A DNA stretch of 64,000 nucleotides from Aradus depressus (taxonomy: Eukaryota; Arthropoda; Insecta; Hemiptera; Aradidae): assembly GCA_963662175.1 (NCBI GenBank), contig OY759227.1, forward strand, positions 5,178,501 through 5,242,500. Direction: 5' to 3'. Position 1 is the stretch's first letter. Each line of letters starts with the position of its first letter. This document shows, piece by piece, positions 43,079 to 53,760 of the stretch. The translations under genes and the position numbers were made by a program. The notes under the pieces were generated by a model. It was not told the origin of the DNA and made no database searches. It was given only the letters and a program-made list of their open reading frames with translations.

Positions 43079-43953
43079 TTATAGGAGAAGAAAAACGATA
43101 ATAAAAGGAATTCATGACCTTTAACAAATTGATCTTATTGAAATGTTACCATATAGTAGAGAAAATAAAGGGAATCGCTATTTATTAGCAGTTATTGACG
43201 CATTCTCGAAATATGCGTGGATTGAACCGCTCAAGTCTAAAAATGGTAAAGACGTAAGTGGTGCTATGGAGAACATTTTTCAACAGACGAAGTTTATCCC
43301 GAAAAACATCCAATCAGACAAAGGAAAAGAGTTTTATAATTCCAACTTCAAAAAATTTATGACGTCCTACGGTATTAACCATTACAGCACGTTTAGTAAC
43401 ATGAAAGCATCTATAGCATAGCGGTTTATTCGAACTTACAAAGGCAAACTTTATAAACAGTTTTGTTTACAAGGATCATATAAATATTTGGATTTAATAC
43501 CTATACTTCTCCGGGAATATATATCATCGCTACATCGGACTATCGGTGTTTCACCTTGTAGCGTTAACTAATAAAGGTCTTGAAGCACAACTTCTATCAA
43601 CGGTATATTCAAATATGAGAAATGAAGAAGTAATAAAACCAAAATTTGAAGTAGGAGATCACGCTAGGGTTTCTAAGCAAAGAAACGTATTTTCGAAGGC
43701 ATTCTTGCCTAATTGAGGTCCAGAGGTGTTTACCGTGATGTCGGTAAAGCGAACCCAGCCAAACACATACCTGTTGCAATATGCTACTGCACAACCAATC
43801 CTTGGAGCATTTTATGAAGAAGAACTGCAAAAGGTCCGGTATCCAGACGTCTATTTAATACAAAAAGTATTGAAGAGGAAAAAGGATAAACTCTATGTTC
43901 AGTTCTTGGGGTTGAAGGAAAAGGGATGGGTTAAGATGAAGGATATTGTATGA
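43038..43953 (+). pseudogene. Polinton retroviral-type integrase with chromodomain-like tail
   Basis: The frame begins overlapping the fibre 3' end (ELHTPARINYRRRKTIIKGI), followed by QIDLIEM with the first catalytic Asp, VIDAFSKYAWIEPL, and QSDKGKEFYNSNFKKF with the second Asp. In NMKASIA-stop-RF the codon expected to hold the catalytic Glu reads TAG (about 43420). Further frameshifts follow, then the C-terminal region (43606-43953) with FEVGDHARVSKQ (SH3-like) and VLKRKKDKLYVQFLGLKEKG (chromodomain-like). Polinton integrases insert the linear element and create 6 bp duplications. The upstream zinc-binding domain is missing or out of frame. Confidence 0.85.
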
Positions 43954-44043
43954 AATAAAAAAAACTATATTCATGTTGAACATTATATTTGATCAATAAA
44001 TTTTTTTTCCTTGTTTGCTTCTTTGTATGTTTTCTTCACATTT

Positions 44044-44390
44044 CACATTTTAATAAACAGTTACTTTTAGTTCCGCAAGAACTCAATTACAAATACAATA
44101 CTTTATATAAATAACAAATAACAAAAATGTATAATTACAAAAAAAAAATATATATATATATATTGTTACATAAATAAAAAAAAATGATATAAGTACATAG
44201 TACTACATTTTAATAAGCAGTTACTTCTAGTTCTTGCATAAGAAAAAAGTGACACGTGTGGATCCGCAAGAACTCAATTACAAATACGATACTTTATATA
44301 GAAAACAAATAACAAAAATGCATAATTACAAAAAGAAAATATATATGTTATATAAATAAATTAAAAAATTGATATAAGTGCATTATACAA
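44044..44390. repeat. Imperfect tandem duplication in the integrase-polymerase gap
   Basis: ACATTTTAATAAACAGTTAC near 44042 recurs as ACATTTTAATAAGCAGTTAC near 44208, followed in both by CGCAAGAACTCAATTACAAA and ACAAATAACAAAAATG. The second copy has an extra stretch of about 30 bp. The unit is roughly 170 bp. Confidence 0.8.
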
Positions 44391-45076
44391 TAAATAAAAT
44401 ATAGTGTGGTGACAAGTCCATCTAAACAGAATGGAAAAGCCAATTTGTTTCTTATAAACCGAAATGGTCTGTCATTAACCATTCCGTCCTAACCACTGCG
44501 TGTTGGGTTAGATTTGTTAAAGCAAATGCGCATAAGCGCTGTTATATATTGATACTGACGTTAAGATCCCACCCGGCTACCTGTAATACAATGACAAAGA
44601 GTAGCGCTCGAAGGTATATCGTTCTTCTGAAGGCATGAAGAAATCGATATGGATGGGATCTGGGATCACATTTGCCTGGTTGTGTTGTCCTCGCCCAAAG
44701 GGAATATCAAAAGATTATTTTTGAAGGTTGGCAAATTTTGGTGTTAAAGGTCACTTAAATTTTGTCTGGAGCGGAGGTACAGTATTTACACTAACTGCCC
44801 TGTTCCGCGCGAAATATGCCGAAAGCCACTAGTTTGGGAGGATTCCTCCAACAGGCGAACACTAGCTCCAAAAAACGAGGACAAATAATATTTAAATTTA
44901 TATTAGAGAATCTTTGTGACCGTATGCTAACGTTGTAATATTATCTGGTAGTATTATGCGTTTGTCATCGTTCGATGACAGCATTACCTTTTTTATTATG
45001 CTTGTGTAAACCTCGTGTTTGGATGAAGTTATGGAGTGAAATGTTGTAAACGTAGTTGTTGAATCGTGTAATGTAT
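44391..45076. other. Convergent 3' gap between integrase and polymerase, no gene recognised
   Basis: About 690 bp without a credible frame, between the plus-strand integrase and the minus-strand polymerase C-terminus. Confidence 0.5.
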
Positions 45077-47705
45077 CTAAAAAGTGTTAAAATGTTTTCT
45101 TACAGATGATTTTTTAACTCCTTTTACTTTCTTAAGTTCATGTTCGTCATCCCTTTTTATTGAATACATCTTGGATCTTAATGCCACATAGTCTACTATA
45201 TGTTCTCCATTCATTTCGTCTTTCATAACTCCTAAAACCTTTTTATTCTCTACTGAATAACATATATGATTAACCGGGTAGTCTGAGAAGTCGAAATGCT
45301 CCTTCATGTCTAACATGTCAGAATAAATATCTGATGTTTTTATGTGATACATAAGGGAGTCTGTATCTGAATAAAGAAGGCTTAGCCGTGATAATCCATA
45401 ACGAGGTAACATAATATCATAGTGAAAAGAGTACATAATTGTTTTAGATATATCTAAAATGGCACATCCTGCGTAAATAGGTTTGTTAAATTATATTTTT
45501 TCTTTTTGCATATGAACCGCAACAACGTTTTCATCGAAAACAGTTAAATCAACGAAATTTGGTTTTCTAACATATTTATTTAATCGTTCCTCAGATGTAA
45601 CTAATTTAATATTTCTCTTTTTACGTATATTTTCGATTGTTTTTCCGAACACCGCGTTATTCATTAATTTAAAAGTCTTTTTGGAACTCATCTTCGGCCT
45701 GTTTTCTTAGTTCTGTATTTAAATCAATATATGGTTTTAGCCATGCTCGTTGCTTAAATCTGATTGCTCTGTGAATTTTCGTTAATACTAACCCGTGTTC
45801 GATTGCCTGTTTTAGAGCTAGATAATGAATTACATAATATTGTTTGTCAGATAATGTTGCCATCAATTTTTTAATATTAAATTTTGAATTTGGTGGTTTC
45901 ATGTGATGAGGGAGAAATGGGTAGTCATTATGTTTATGGTGTAGATTAGAAGAATAGGATGCATCCACTTCTAAAAGTAATCCATATTCAGAATCAATAG
46001 TGTAATCGCTTAAATCTATATCTTCTGGATTTTCGACCCACTCGAAATTTTTTTCTGGGAGAGGATATGACATACTTTTTCCGTATAAATTATTTACATC
46101 CTAATACATGATATATGATGTAGGTTCGGAAGGGTTGTGATTTTTTAATTTTGGATTGTTCGCATGACTATACCTTCGAATAACTTGCATGTTACCACCT
46201 CTGAGTACCTTTTCAAACATAAGGTACATGTCATAATCTGTAAGGAGTTCTAACTCTACTTTAGTATATTTAAGCATGCACTGATATGTAAAGCCAGGCA
46301 GCGTAAAGTTCCATAGAGGATCTAGTTCATAGGTTTTCATCGCAAAAGTCCTAAAATGTTGAAATATATCAGCCGAAAGTAACGTATCCACGGTAAGGTA
46401 TAATTGCATGTATTCCTGCAAGGTCTGTATGTTAAACTCTTTCCAAACATGTTGCGCGAAGTTATAATCACTATCAGTTACATGTTCACCGGTTAGAATG
46501 TTAAAAAATCGCTCTTTAGGCGGCAATGCAGTTTCTTTTAACTTGTCAATGGAGGAAATGTATTCATATGGAAATATACCTTTCCTAGTGACGAACGGTA
46601 GTTGATTTGGTGGAAATATTGAAGCAGTTATTGGGAAAGATGTAATGGTGGACGCTAATTTCTCTAAACTCGAGGGTAGGAAGCGATATGCATCTATGAA
46701 CCGAAGCCGTACCAGATATTACCAACTTTCTTAGAAATATATATATATTTTTCTTCTGTGTGGAATTATATTAATTGTGTTTTCGTCATATCCTAACTTT
46801 TTCACAAAAAAATGGTTATCATAAGAGGTGCTGTTCATCATTACTATATTAACGAAATTGGGAAGTTGAAAATTAATATTACATTCCTGATGTGCTAGAT
46901 ATCTGAATTTACCATTAAGATGATCGTGATCGAAAACTTTTACATCAGTTTGCCTAAATGGTTTGTCACATATTTGACAAGTAGTTATGGATTTTGCCGC
47001 CTCCCTTTCTTCTTCAGTCATGTTAAGGGGAATATTAGTTTTATAAAAGGTTTCTACTTGGTTCGCAATACGTCTTAATGTATTTATGAATACGTCAACT
47101 GCATCTATTCCTGTATATATAATTGGACCTTAGGATACTCCGAACTTACATACACCCCAAAACTACTGACTTCATGTTTATGAACTGTGTTAGGTACATC
47201 ATCACTAGGTAGCAGCGCTGATTCAAAGTCCGCGTAAATTAATATTGGGATTTTTAGTTTCTGATTATAATTCTTAAATTTTAAAATGTTATTACTACGA
47301 TTAGGAACTTCCGCTCTTACACAATTGCCTATGACTGTTTAATTTTTCTATTGCAGTTCTTTTTGGGGAGTCGGTGAATGAATTTAAACAACGTTTACAA
47401 ATTTCTATTGCCGCTTTATGGCGGGATATCTGACTACTAATTAACCGAGATAAATATTTTATCCAGCAATAATGTTTCATTTCCTCTTTTTGTAATAGTA
47501 ATAAATCGAAATGTTGTTCTTTTTCTTTTTCAGAAATTTGGATGGGATATATATTTATATCCTGATTAATAGCATATATATTACATGACACTTTATTTCG
47601 CTTTTCGAATTTCTTTATATCTTGCAATGAAGTAGGGAAATTAATGTCTGAAAAATCGAAGTTATGTTGCAGATTTGTGTATTGACTGACTCTGTGTGCA
47701 TTGTT
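45077..47705 (-). pseudogene. DNA polymerase B of fossil B: exonuclease and polymerase domains
   Basis: From about 47705 the frame shows LQDIKKFEKRNKVSCNIYA, then ILIYADFES (exonuclease acidic motif, near 47230), CQICDKPF with DHDHLNGKFR (treble clef), and STSYDNHFFVKKLGYD. Next come RFIDAYRF, LTVDTLLSADIFQHF, DVNNLYGKSMSYPLPEKNF (palm motif, preceded by a TAG in place of a codon near 46103), LMNNAVFGKTIEN (motif B) and LLYSDTDSLMY (motif C, near 45360). The end of similarity is at 45077 after a KKVKGVKKSSVRKHF block. Breaks occur near 47300, 47130, 46730, 46100, 45690 and 45490. It is homologous to the polymerase of fossil A but well diverged. Confidence 0.88.
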
Positions 47706-47889
47706 TGGGACCAGTGATGACAGTATTGCATATTATCCTCCTAGCTAGTTTTGTAGGTAAAGGTATATACGTGCTAGCCTTCAGTGGCTCAGTGCTCATC
47801 TGTCAAATTACACAGAGTTATCTTTCTATTTTGCATTACTTACTTTTTTAAAAATCTATATGAAAACTATAAGGTTTACGTACGCTACC

Positions 47890-48129
47890 TAATGTCGTCC
47901 CTGCGTCATCATTCTGCTAAGGCGTTGCGGTATCTGGAGCGCCTAGTTCCGATGTTGAGAGGTCTGGCGTTCCATGCTCCTCATCTGCGGATTCTATCTT
48001 TTTTCTCCTTGTCTCAGTCCTTTCCGCATCTGCGCAGGCTGTGATCATCATGCCGTCCTCGCATGGGCTGCATAAGGAGTGTGCCAAACCCATCATCCCT
48101 CCACATCCAGTACAGTAACTTGTTTTTTT
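47890..48129 (-). repeat. Degenerate duplicate of a Cys-rich exon
   Basis: After an acceptor-like TTTTCTAG (ending 48130) the minus strand encodes YCTGCGGMMGLAHSLC, SPCEDGMMITACADAERTE and a tail ending in QNDDAG, which parallels the exon at 48233-48442 over its whole length. It has seven A residues after the acceptor instead of six and a TAG where the other copy has AAG, so it is out of use. The similarity shows a tandem exon duplication. Confidence 0.65.
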
Positions 48130-48232
48130 CTAGAAAATTGCGTATTACATATACCTTTGTGTTTATGTTGTTCATCTGAAATATATACATATTACTGAAT
48201 GAATATTAAATGCATATTATAGAACCCAATAC

Positions 48233-48583
48233 CTCCTACTGTCTCGGCCTCATCATTCTGCTTAGCCGTTGAGGTGCCTGAAGTGTCCTGTCCTCCACCT
48301 GCGGTTCCTGTCGTTCCCCCCCTCGCCTCCACTCGTTCTGCATGCATGCAAGCCGTTAGCAGCATGACATCTTCGCAAAAGCCGCATAACGAGTGTTCCG
48401 CACTCATCACAACACCACATTGAGTGCAGTAACTTGTTTTTTCTAAAAACAGAATATTGTATCAGTACATTATTCTAAGTGCATAAGGGTAATGCACCTA
48501 TGCATTTGTTACTAACTTGTCGGACAGGTCCTGCATGTTTCGAATCGCAGGATTGCAGATCCACACGTGTCACACCACTTCAT
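48233..48583 (-). CDS. Spliced Cys-rich (zinc-knuckle-like) gene, hypothetical
   Basis: Exon 1 runs from ATG 48583 to 48517 and encodes MKWCDTCGSAIL with CRTC; the donor is GTTAGT. The intron ends in CTGTTTTTAG at 48443. Exon 2 (48442-48233) joins in phase and encodes YCTQCGVVMSAEHSLCGFC followed by an Ala-rich helix and a Gly/Thr-rich tail, up to a donor-like GGAG/GTATTG. Four C-x2-C pairs suggest zinc ribbons, as in small DNA- or RNA-binding proteins. It lies inside the block that splits polymerase B of fossil B, between the degenerate duplicate exon on its left and the 138-residue ORF on its right. I do not recognise the family. Further 3' exons are unknown. Confidence 0.45.
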
Positions 48584-49272
48584 TGTTTCTGCAGAATAAC
48601 AAAGTACTAAAAGACTCATATATAGTACTAATAGCTCAGCAAAGTATATCTCATAAAGGAATCAACTTGCCCTTCCCCCACTTCCTGAACTCAAAGGATT
48701 CAATACAAAATTTTTTAATTCATTTATAAATGTTTATGTTAGAGGAAAAGAACTTTTTTTTTTGTTTAAAAGGAAAAAATTAATTTTTATTGTGTATTCT
48801 GTCTATGTCATTTCAACAATCCGATGTTATTATAATTTCGAACTTTGTTCTCCACAAGTATAATGACAATATAGTGAAAAAAACACTGTCAGAGCTACTA
48901 CTAGGGAATCCTAAAGAGACCCTGCTTATGTCCTCAAGTCACCAGCAATGTTTATAATAGTGCTGTACTTACATCGGGGGCGAGGGGGTTCCGCTGCGAA
49001 GTCTGGCCAGGAAAAAAGAGGGTTGTGTCTCGGTCCTTCTCCGTTTAAATACATACTCCTTCAAAATAGAGTAAAACCTCTCATGGGAAACTGCATGTAA
49101 GCCTGCAGGTGCACTTTTGATTTGATCGTTTTTCCTGGACAAACTGCATTCCTTCCTGTCTGGAGACGTAGATTGACTTAAAACGTCAAGGTTTGTAAAG
49201 AAGGAAAATACACACCAAGTACATGTAAAAATCCATTTTATTTGCTATATGTGTTACTACATCAATACATTT
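48584..49272. other. No gene recognised
   Basis: About 690 bp between the Cys-rich exon and the unknown ORF. It is AT-rich with A and T runs. Nothing assignable was found on either strand. Confidence 0.5.
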
Positions 49273-49689
49273 TTAAACATTAATTAATGTCTTTAACAGT
49301 TCAAGACACTCGTTCTTGTGCAATTTCATTTCTGATGACCTTATTTGCAAATGTTGCATTGGAAATAATTCTTCGACTACCGTCCAAGGATATTCCGTAG
49401 TTATTTTCATGGCTTTTCTCTGCCCATTGCTTTCTAGGTTAATACAAATATTAAATAGATTAATTGTTAATGGCTTGCTCTTACTACCTCGAACAAAATA
49501 CTCTTCAATGTTTTTCGCATGACATTCTAATGTTTTCCAGTCATCGAGATGGAAAACTATGCTTTCCTTTCCATCGCACATTCTCACAACTGGGAGTCCT
49601 TGCAATAAGCAAACCTTCATTTTTTTCGACTGTGAACGGGTCAGAGGGAACTCCGTTACAAATGACAAAGAGGTAGATTGATATTCCAT
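49273..49689 (-). CDS. Unknown 138-residue protein within fossil B
   Basis: An intact frame from ATG 49689 to TAA at 49273. Features are a KKMKVCLLQGLPVVRMCDGK segment, then IVFHLDDWKTLECHAKNIEEYFVRG, a Lys/Ser turn and a mixed alpha/beta C-terminus ending LHKNECLELLKTLINV. The central strand-strand-DW-helix pattern loosely recalls PC4-type single-strand DNA-binding domains or similar small domains of large DNA viruses, but this is a weak resemblance. No transmembrane segment or signal peptide is visible. It sits inside the 2 kb block that separates the N-terminal and core parts of the polymerase gene. Confidence 0.5.
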   Translation of the reverse strand: MEYQSTSLSFVTEFPLTRSQSKKMKVCLLQGLPVVRMCDGKESIVFHLDDWKTLECHAKNIEEYFVRGSKSKPLTINLFNICINLESNGQRKAMKITTEYPWTVVEELFPMQHLQIRSSEMKLHKNECLELLKTLINV

Positions 49690-49768
49690 AGTTACTGAAA
49701 TGAAACTGAGGCATTTCCCTTTCTGAACAATTCAACTTGGTACCATCCCCCCCCTCCCTCAACAAAAT

Positions 49769-50282
49769 TTATTTGCTACTTGGTATTGGCTTGTATTTAA
49801 CAACTTTTAATAACATCCCATTGATTGTCTCTAGCGCCCATCCGCTCCCTTCCATTAGTGCTTCTTGTACTTCTTTTTCTATTTTTGCAAAGCTTTCGTT
49901 GATTTTCAATGTTAATTTACTGCCTCGGTCTAGCGCATCCATTTTAGTTTTGAAATTTCCATCTGTCCTATCGTCTACACTGTTTCTATACGCTGTTTCT
50001 AACATGAAATTTACTTTGATATTATCATGTTCCTCGATGTAGTTCTTTAAAATATTTTTCACTTTACGTTTGATAGATATTAAAAATCTCTATGGATCAT
50101 GGATACAATTAATATTTTTTATAAATATCAACTCCACATTATTCTTAAATGCTTTAACCAATCCAGATCTGTCAGGTACTTGCTTACAGCGAAAGGCTTT
50201 TGTTTGTTCCGTCATCGTTGATACTTCAACTTCACTTTGGTTGTCGGAATGGTATTTCAGTGTTATAATATGACTTATATAA
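49769..50282 (-). pseudogene. DNA polymerase B of fossil B: N-terminal region
   Basis: The minus strand encodes KNNVELIFIKNINCIHDP, a stop near 50090, RFLISIKRKVKNILKNYIEE, VKVNFMLETAYRN (IKVNFMLETAYRN here), NFKTKMDAL and finally MEGSGWALETINGMLLKVVKY. The GSGW-L-x-x-I block is a marker of the long N-terminal part of Polinton polymerases, placed before the conserved DIKKFEK block that occurs at 47627. The two parts are separated by 2 kb of foreign or rearranged DNA. Coding similarity ends at KPIP near 49790. Confidence 0.78.
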
Positions 50283-50327
50283 AAAAAAAAAGGACTGGAT
50301 CTAGTTGAAAGGTAAAATTTTGAAAAC

Positions 50328-50438
50328 ATGGGGAGAGGGGGAGACGGGTGCCCTTGAACAAGGGTATCCACCACAGGGCGAGGCTGGATCTAGACTCAAG
50401 ACATGGGGAGGAAAAAAGAAAAAATATATATATATATT
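50328..50438 (-). repeat. Right inverted-repeat candidate of fossil B
   Basis: Reverse-complement partner of 37164-37273, from ATGGGGAGAG to TATATATTG. It lies just outside the polymerase N-terminus and next to the 5' side of the RTE-type LINE. Confidence 0.6.
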
Positions 50439-53400
50439 GTAATGATCCACATTACACTGTGTAATAAACAATAGAAAGAAATGTAATTGAGATTGTGGCG
50501 TAGGGAAGTAGCGACCCCATCGCCCGGCCCTTTGGACCGCAATCAGCCACTGGCCCTCCAGGTTGGGGGAACACGAGCACACTAACACATCGCAGCACAC
50601 ATGACATGCACCCCCACACAAACCACCAAGGCATATACAGTACACACCCTAGGGCCACCGCCCCTAGGTAGTCGCCCCGAACGGGGGAGCAAGTCCGAAG
50701 GCTCCAAGGTGGCAGCCCCACCACAGGACTAGGGTACGTAGAGAGGGTTGATAGCCCCACTGCCCGAACGCAAACTATCACGAAACCTCACACAAGAGCC
50801 TCGGATATTGATAGATTTCACAGGAAACAACCCGGCAAACGTCTTAGGTTTAATCTTGGATACTGGAATATTTTAACATTATATAGACCCGGAGCACTGA
50901 ATTTGCTCTTGAATCAGATTGAAAAATATAAGTTGGACATAACTGCCATCCAGGAGATCCGATGGACTGGTCAAGGTATACTAGAGAAGAAGCATCACAC
51001 AGTTTACTACAGTTGCAGCGAACGGTTACATTCCTATGGTACCGGATTCATTGTCCGGAAAGCTTTCCGTCACTTGGTCATTGGCTACAAGGCAGTTAGC
51101 CCGAGAATTTGCCTTATCCGAATTCGGGGAAAATTGTATAATTATAGCGTAGTTAGTACATATGCTCCAACAGAAGATGCTGAAGACGACGAGAAAGATG
51201 AGTTTTATGAGATGCTGGAAACAACAATTGACTCGTGCCTAAGGTATGAAATGAAAATCATTGTAGGGGACATGAATGCCAAGGTGGGAAGGGAGGAGAT
51301 ATACACTCCTACCATCGGCAAACATAGTCTGCATGAAACCAGCAACAGAAATGGACAGCGGCTCATTAATTTTGCAGCATCCAGAAATCTCATCATTGCC
51401 AGCACTCTATTCCCTCACAAGCGTATACATAAGGGCACCTGGACCTCGTGATGGTCGTTCAGTCTATCAGATTGACCATATTCTCGCGAGTAGCAGGCAT
51501 ATTAGCAGCATAACCGATGTCCGGACATTCAGAGGGGCTAATGTAGACTCAGACCACTTCCTCAGTATCGCTCACATTCAAGCAAGAATATCGTGTTCCA
51601 CAGTTCGACGGGAACCCGCGAGCAAGAAGTTTAACTTAAAGAAATTCAATGACCCTCAAGTTAAGGAGCAATATGCAGAAGCTCTGGATCTACGGTTGCG
51701 ATCTCGGGAACCCCCAGTGGCGGGTATTGATGGAGAATGGGCCGACTGCTGTACAGCTATCGAAGAAGCGGCTAAAGAGACTCTTGGGCCAGCTGAGAAA
51801 GATGTCAGATCTCCATGGTTCAATGAGGAGTGTCAGGCCGCTACCGACGCTAAAAATGTGGCATATCGGGTCATGCTGAATAGACGCACACGCAGGACTG
51901 TGGAGGAGTATAGAAGAAAAAGGAGAGATGAGAAACGCTTACACCGTCAGAAGAAGAGGGCGTCAAAAAATGAGGAGCTGATAGAATTGGAGAAGTTCAG
52001 GTTGGACAACAACGCAAGGAAATTCTTCCAATCGGCAAATAAGAGCAGAAAGCCCTTCAAGCAAATCCCCTCCATGTGCATGGATGAGCAGGGAGCGCTC
52101 CTCACTGATACACAGGCCTGCATAGCAGAATGGAGAAGATATTTTGAGAATCTCCTCAATGGACAGGAGAACTATTTGCAGGAGCAAATAGTGCAGCACA
52201 TGGCAACTGATGATGAAATAAAACCACCGGATGAGGATGAGGTCATCGAGGCAATTAACAGATTAAAGAATCATAAAGCAGCAGGGATTGACGGGCTACC
52301 GGGGGAGCTGTTTAAGCATGGTGGTGGCGAACTTAGGAAACTCCTCCATAATCTAATAATCACGATATGGACGGAGGAAACCATGCCAGCGGCCTGGAGA
52401 AAAACAGTTATATGCCCTATTCATAAGAAAGGTGATCTGTTAAAATGCTCGAACTACCGTGGTATATCTCTCCTTCCATGTGCCTACAAAATCCTCTCAA
52501 ATGTTTCGTTCCATAGGCTCCTACCTTTTTCTCAGCGGGAAATAGGCCACTATCAGTGTGGGTTCAGGCGTGGAAGATCCACCACTGATCAGATCTTTAG
52601 CCTCAGGACCATTCTAGAAAGAGGAAGAGAATACAGGATTACTACTCACCACCTCTTCATAGACTTTAAATCAGCATATGATAGTATAGACCGAGAGCAA
52701 CTGTACAAAATACTGGTGGAGCTTAACATCCCAGGTAAGCTCATACGGCTGATCAGGTTGACAATGTCAGGAGTACAGTGTGTGGTAAAAGTCAAGGGCA
52801 ATACATCCGAAGAGTTCTTGTCCAGAAGAGGCGTGAGGCAAGGTGATGCCCTGGCATGCCTCCTGTTTAACCTGGCCCTTGAGAAAGCCATAAGAGACTC
52901 GGGAATACAGACGACGGGCACGATATTTAATAGGATGGTCCAGCTTCTCGCCTATGCTGATGACATAGACATAATCGGTCGGTCCCGCCAAGCAGTTACT
53001 GAAGCCTTTTTAGCCCTTGAAGCCGCTGCTAGAAGACTGGGACTAGTGATTAATCAGAGTAAAACCAAGTATATGGTGTCTCAGCAAGAAATTAGGCAGG
53101 AGGGAGAGAAGGTGGCGTTTGGACCCTATTTCTTTGAGCAGGTGTCAGGGTTCATTTATCTCGGCTCACAGGTTGTAAGTGACAACCAAATATCAGCAGA
53201 AACCAGTAGGAGGATCATGTGCGCTAACAGATGTTATTATGGGCTTCAAAAGCATCTATCTAGTAACCTGGTAGCCCGGCGTACGAAGGTCGTCCTGTAC
53301 AAAACTCTTATCCGCCCAGTTCTCACATACGGCTCAGAAACCTGGACAACTACTAAAGCAGAAGATCGAGACCTCCAAATATTTGAAAGGAAGGTGCTCA

Positions 53401-53760
53401 GGAAGATTTACGGTCCGGTGTATGTTGGAGGAGAATGGAGGCGTAGGAGCAACCAGGAGGTGTACGACCTGTACAAAGAACCAGATGTGGCTAAAGTGAT
53501 AAAACTGGGCAGGTTAAGGTGGGCCGGACATATTATCAGGATGAGCGAAGAAATGATCCCAAGAAAGCTACTGACGGAAGTCCTGCACGGAAGGCGGAGA
53601 GTAGGGAGACCGAGACTGCGGTGGTCGGACTGTGTGACCAACGACGCTAGGAACATCGGGATCCAGAACTGGATGGGAGCCGAACAAAACAGAGACTCCT
53701 GGCGATTGCTGCTCGAGGAAGCCAAGACTCGTTAGCGGGTTGTAGACTGCATTAAGCAGT
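50439..53760 (+). mobile_element. RTE-type LINE, nearly complete
   Basis: A plus-strand non-LTR element with a GC-richer 5' region (about 50500-50800), one long ORF2 and a short 3' UTR. Left and right boundaries are approximate: the left side starts beyond the inverted repeat at 50438, and the right side lies in the region after the stop at 53735. No poly(A) or target duplication could be fixed. Confidence 0.75.
50800..53735 (+). pseudogene. RTE LINE ORF2: endonuclease and reverse transcriptase, one frameshift
   Basis: The frame is open from before 50800 and reads LGYWNILTLYRPGALNLLL, ITAIQEIRWTGQG (APE endonuclease), VVSTYAPTED and IIVGDMNAKVG. A single frameshift near 51448 moves into the frame that ends at TAG 53733-53735: YQIDHILASSRH, NVDSDHFL (catalytic His region), then RT with KAAGIDGLPGELFKHGG, CPIHKKGDLLKCSNYRGISL, HLFIDFKSAYDSIDR, GVRQGDALACLLFNL and LLAYADDIDIIGR. 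The C-terminus has LRWAGHIIRM and GRRRVGRPRLRWSDCV, the DNA-binding tail of RTE-type and craniofacial-development-protein-2-like LINEs. All catalytic residues I can see are intact; one base change in length inactivates it. Confidence 0.9.

Larger units (their letters stand above)
37164..50438. mobile_element. Polinton/Maverick (adintovirus-like) fossil B
   Basis: A 13.3 kb block bounded by inverted copies of a 110 bp sequence. The minus strand carries the DFQGF-type gene, major capsid protein, tiny basic ORF and pX-penton fusion. The plus strand carries the packaging ATPase, DUF8207 protein, fibre-like protein and integrase. The minus strand at the right holds the family B polymerase. Relative to the capsid cluster the polymerase points the opposite way from fossil A, and the two copies are strongly diverged, so these are different lineages rather than one duplicated element. 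The ATPase and the tiny ORF are open; the other genes are broken. The protease and PLA2 domain are lost. Confidence 0.88.

Noticed and set aside
37164..50438. Six-base target duplication around fossil B
   Set aside because: The bases outside the inverted repeats do not match at six positions in any register I tried, so no duplication is claimed.
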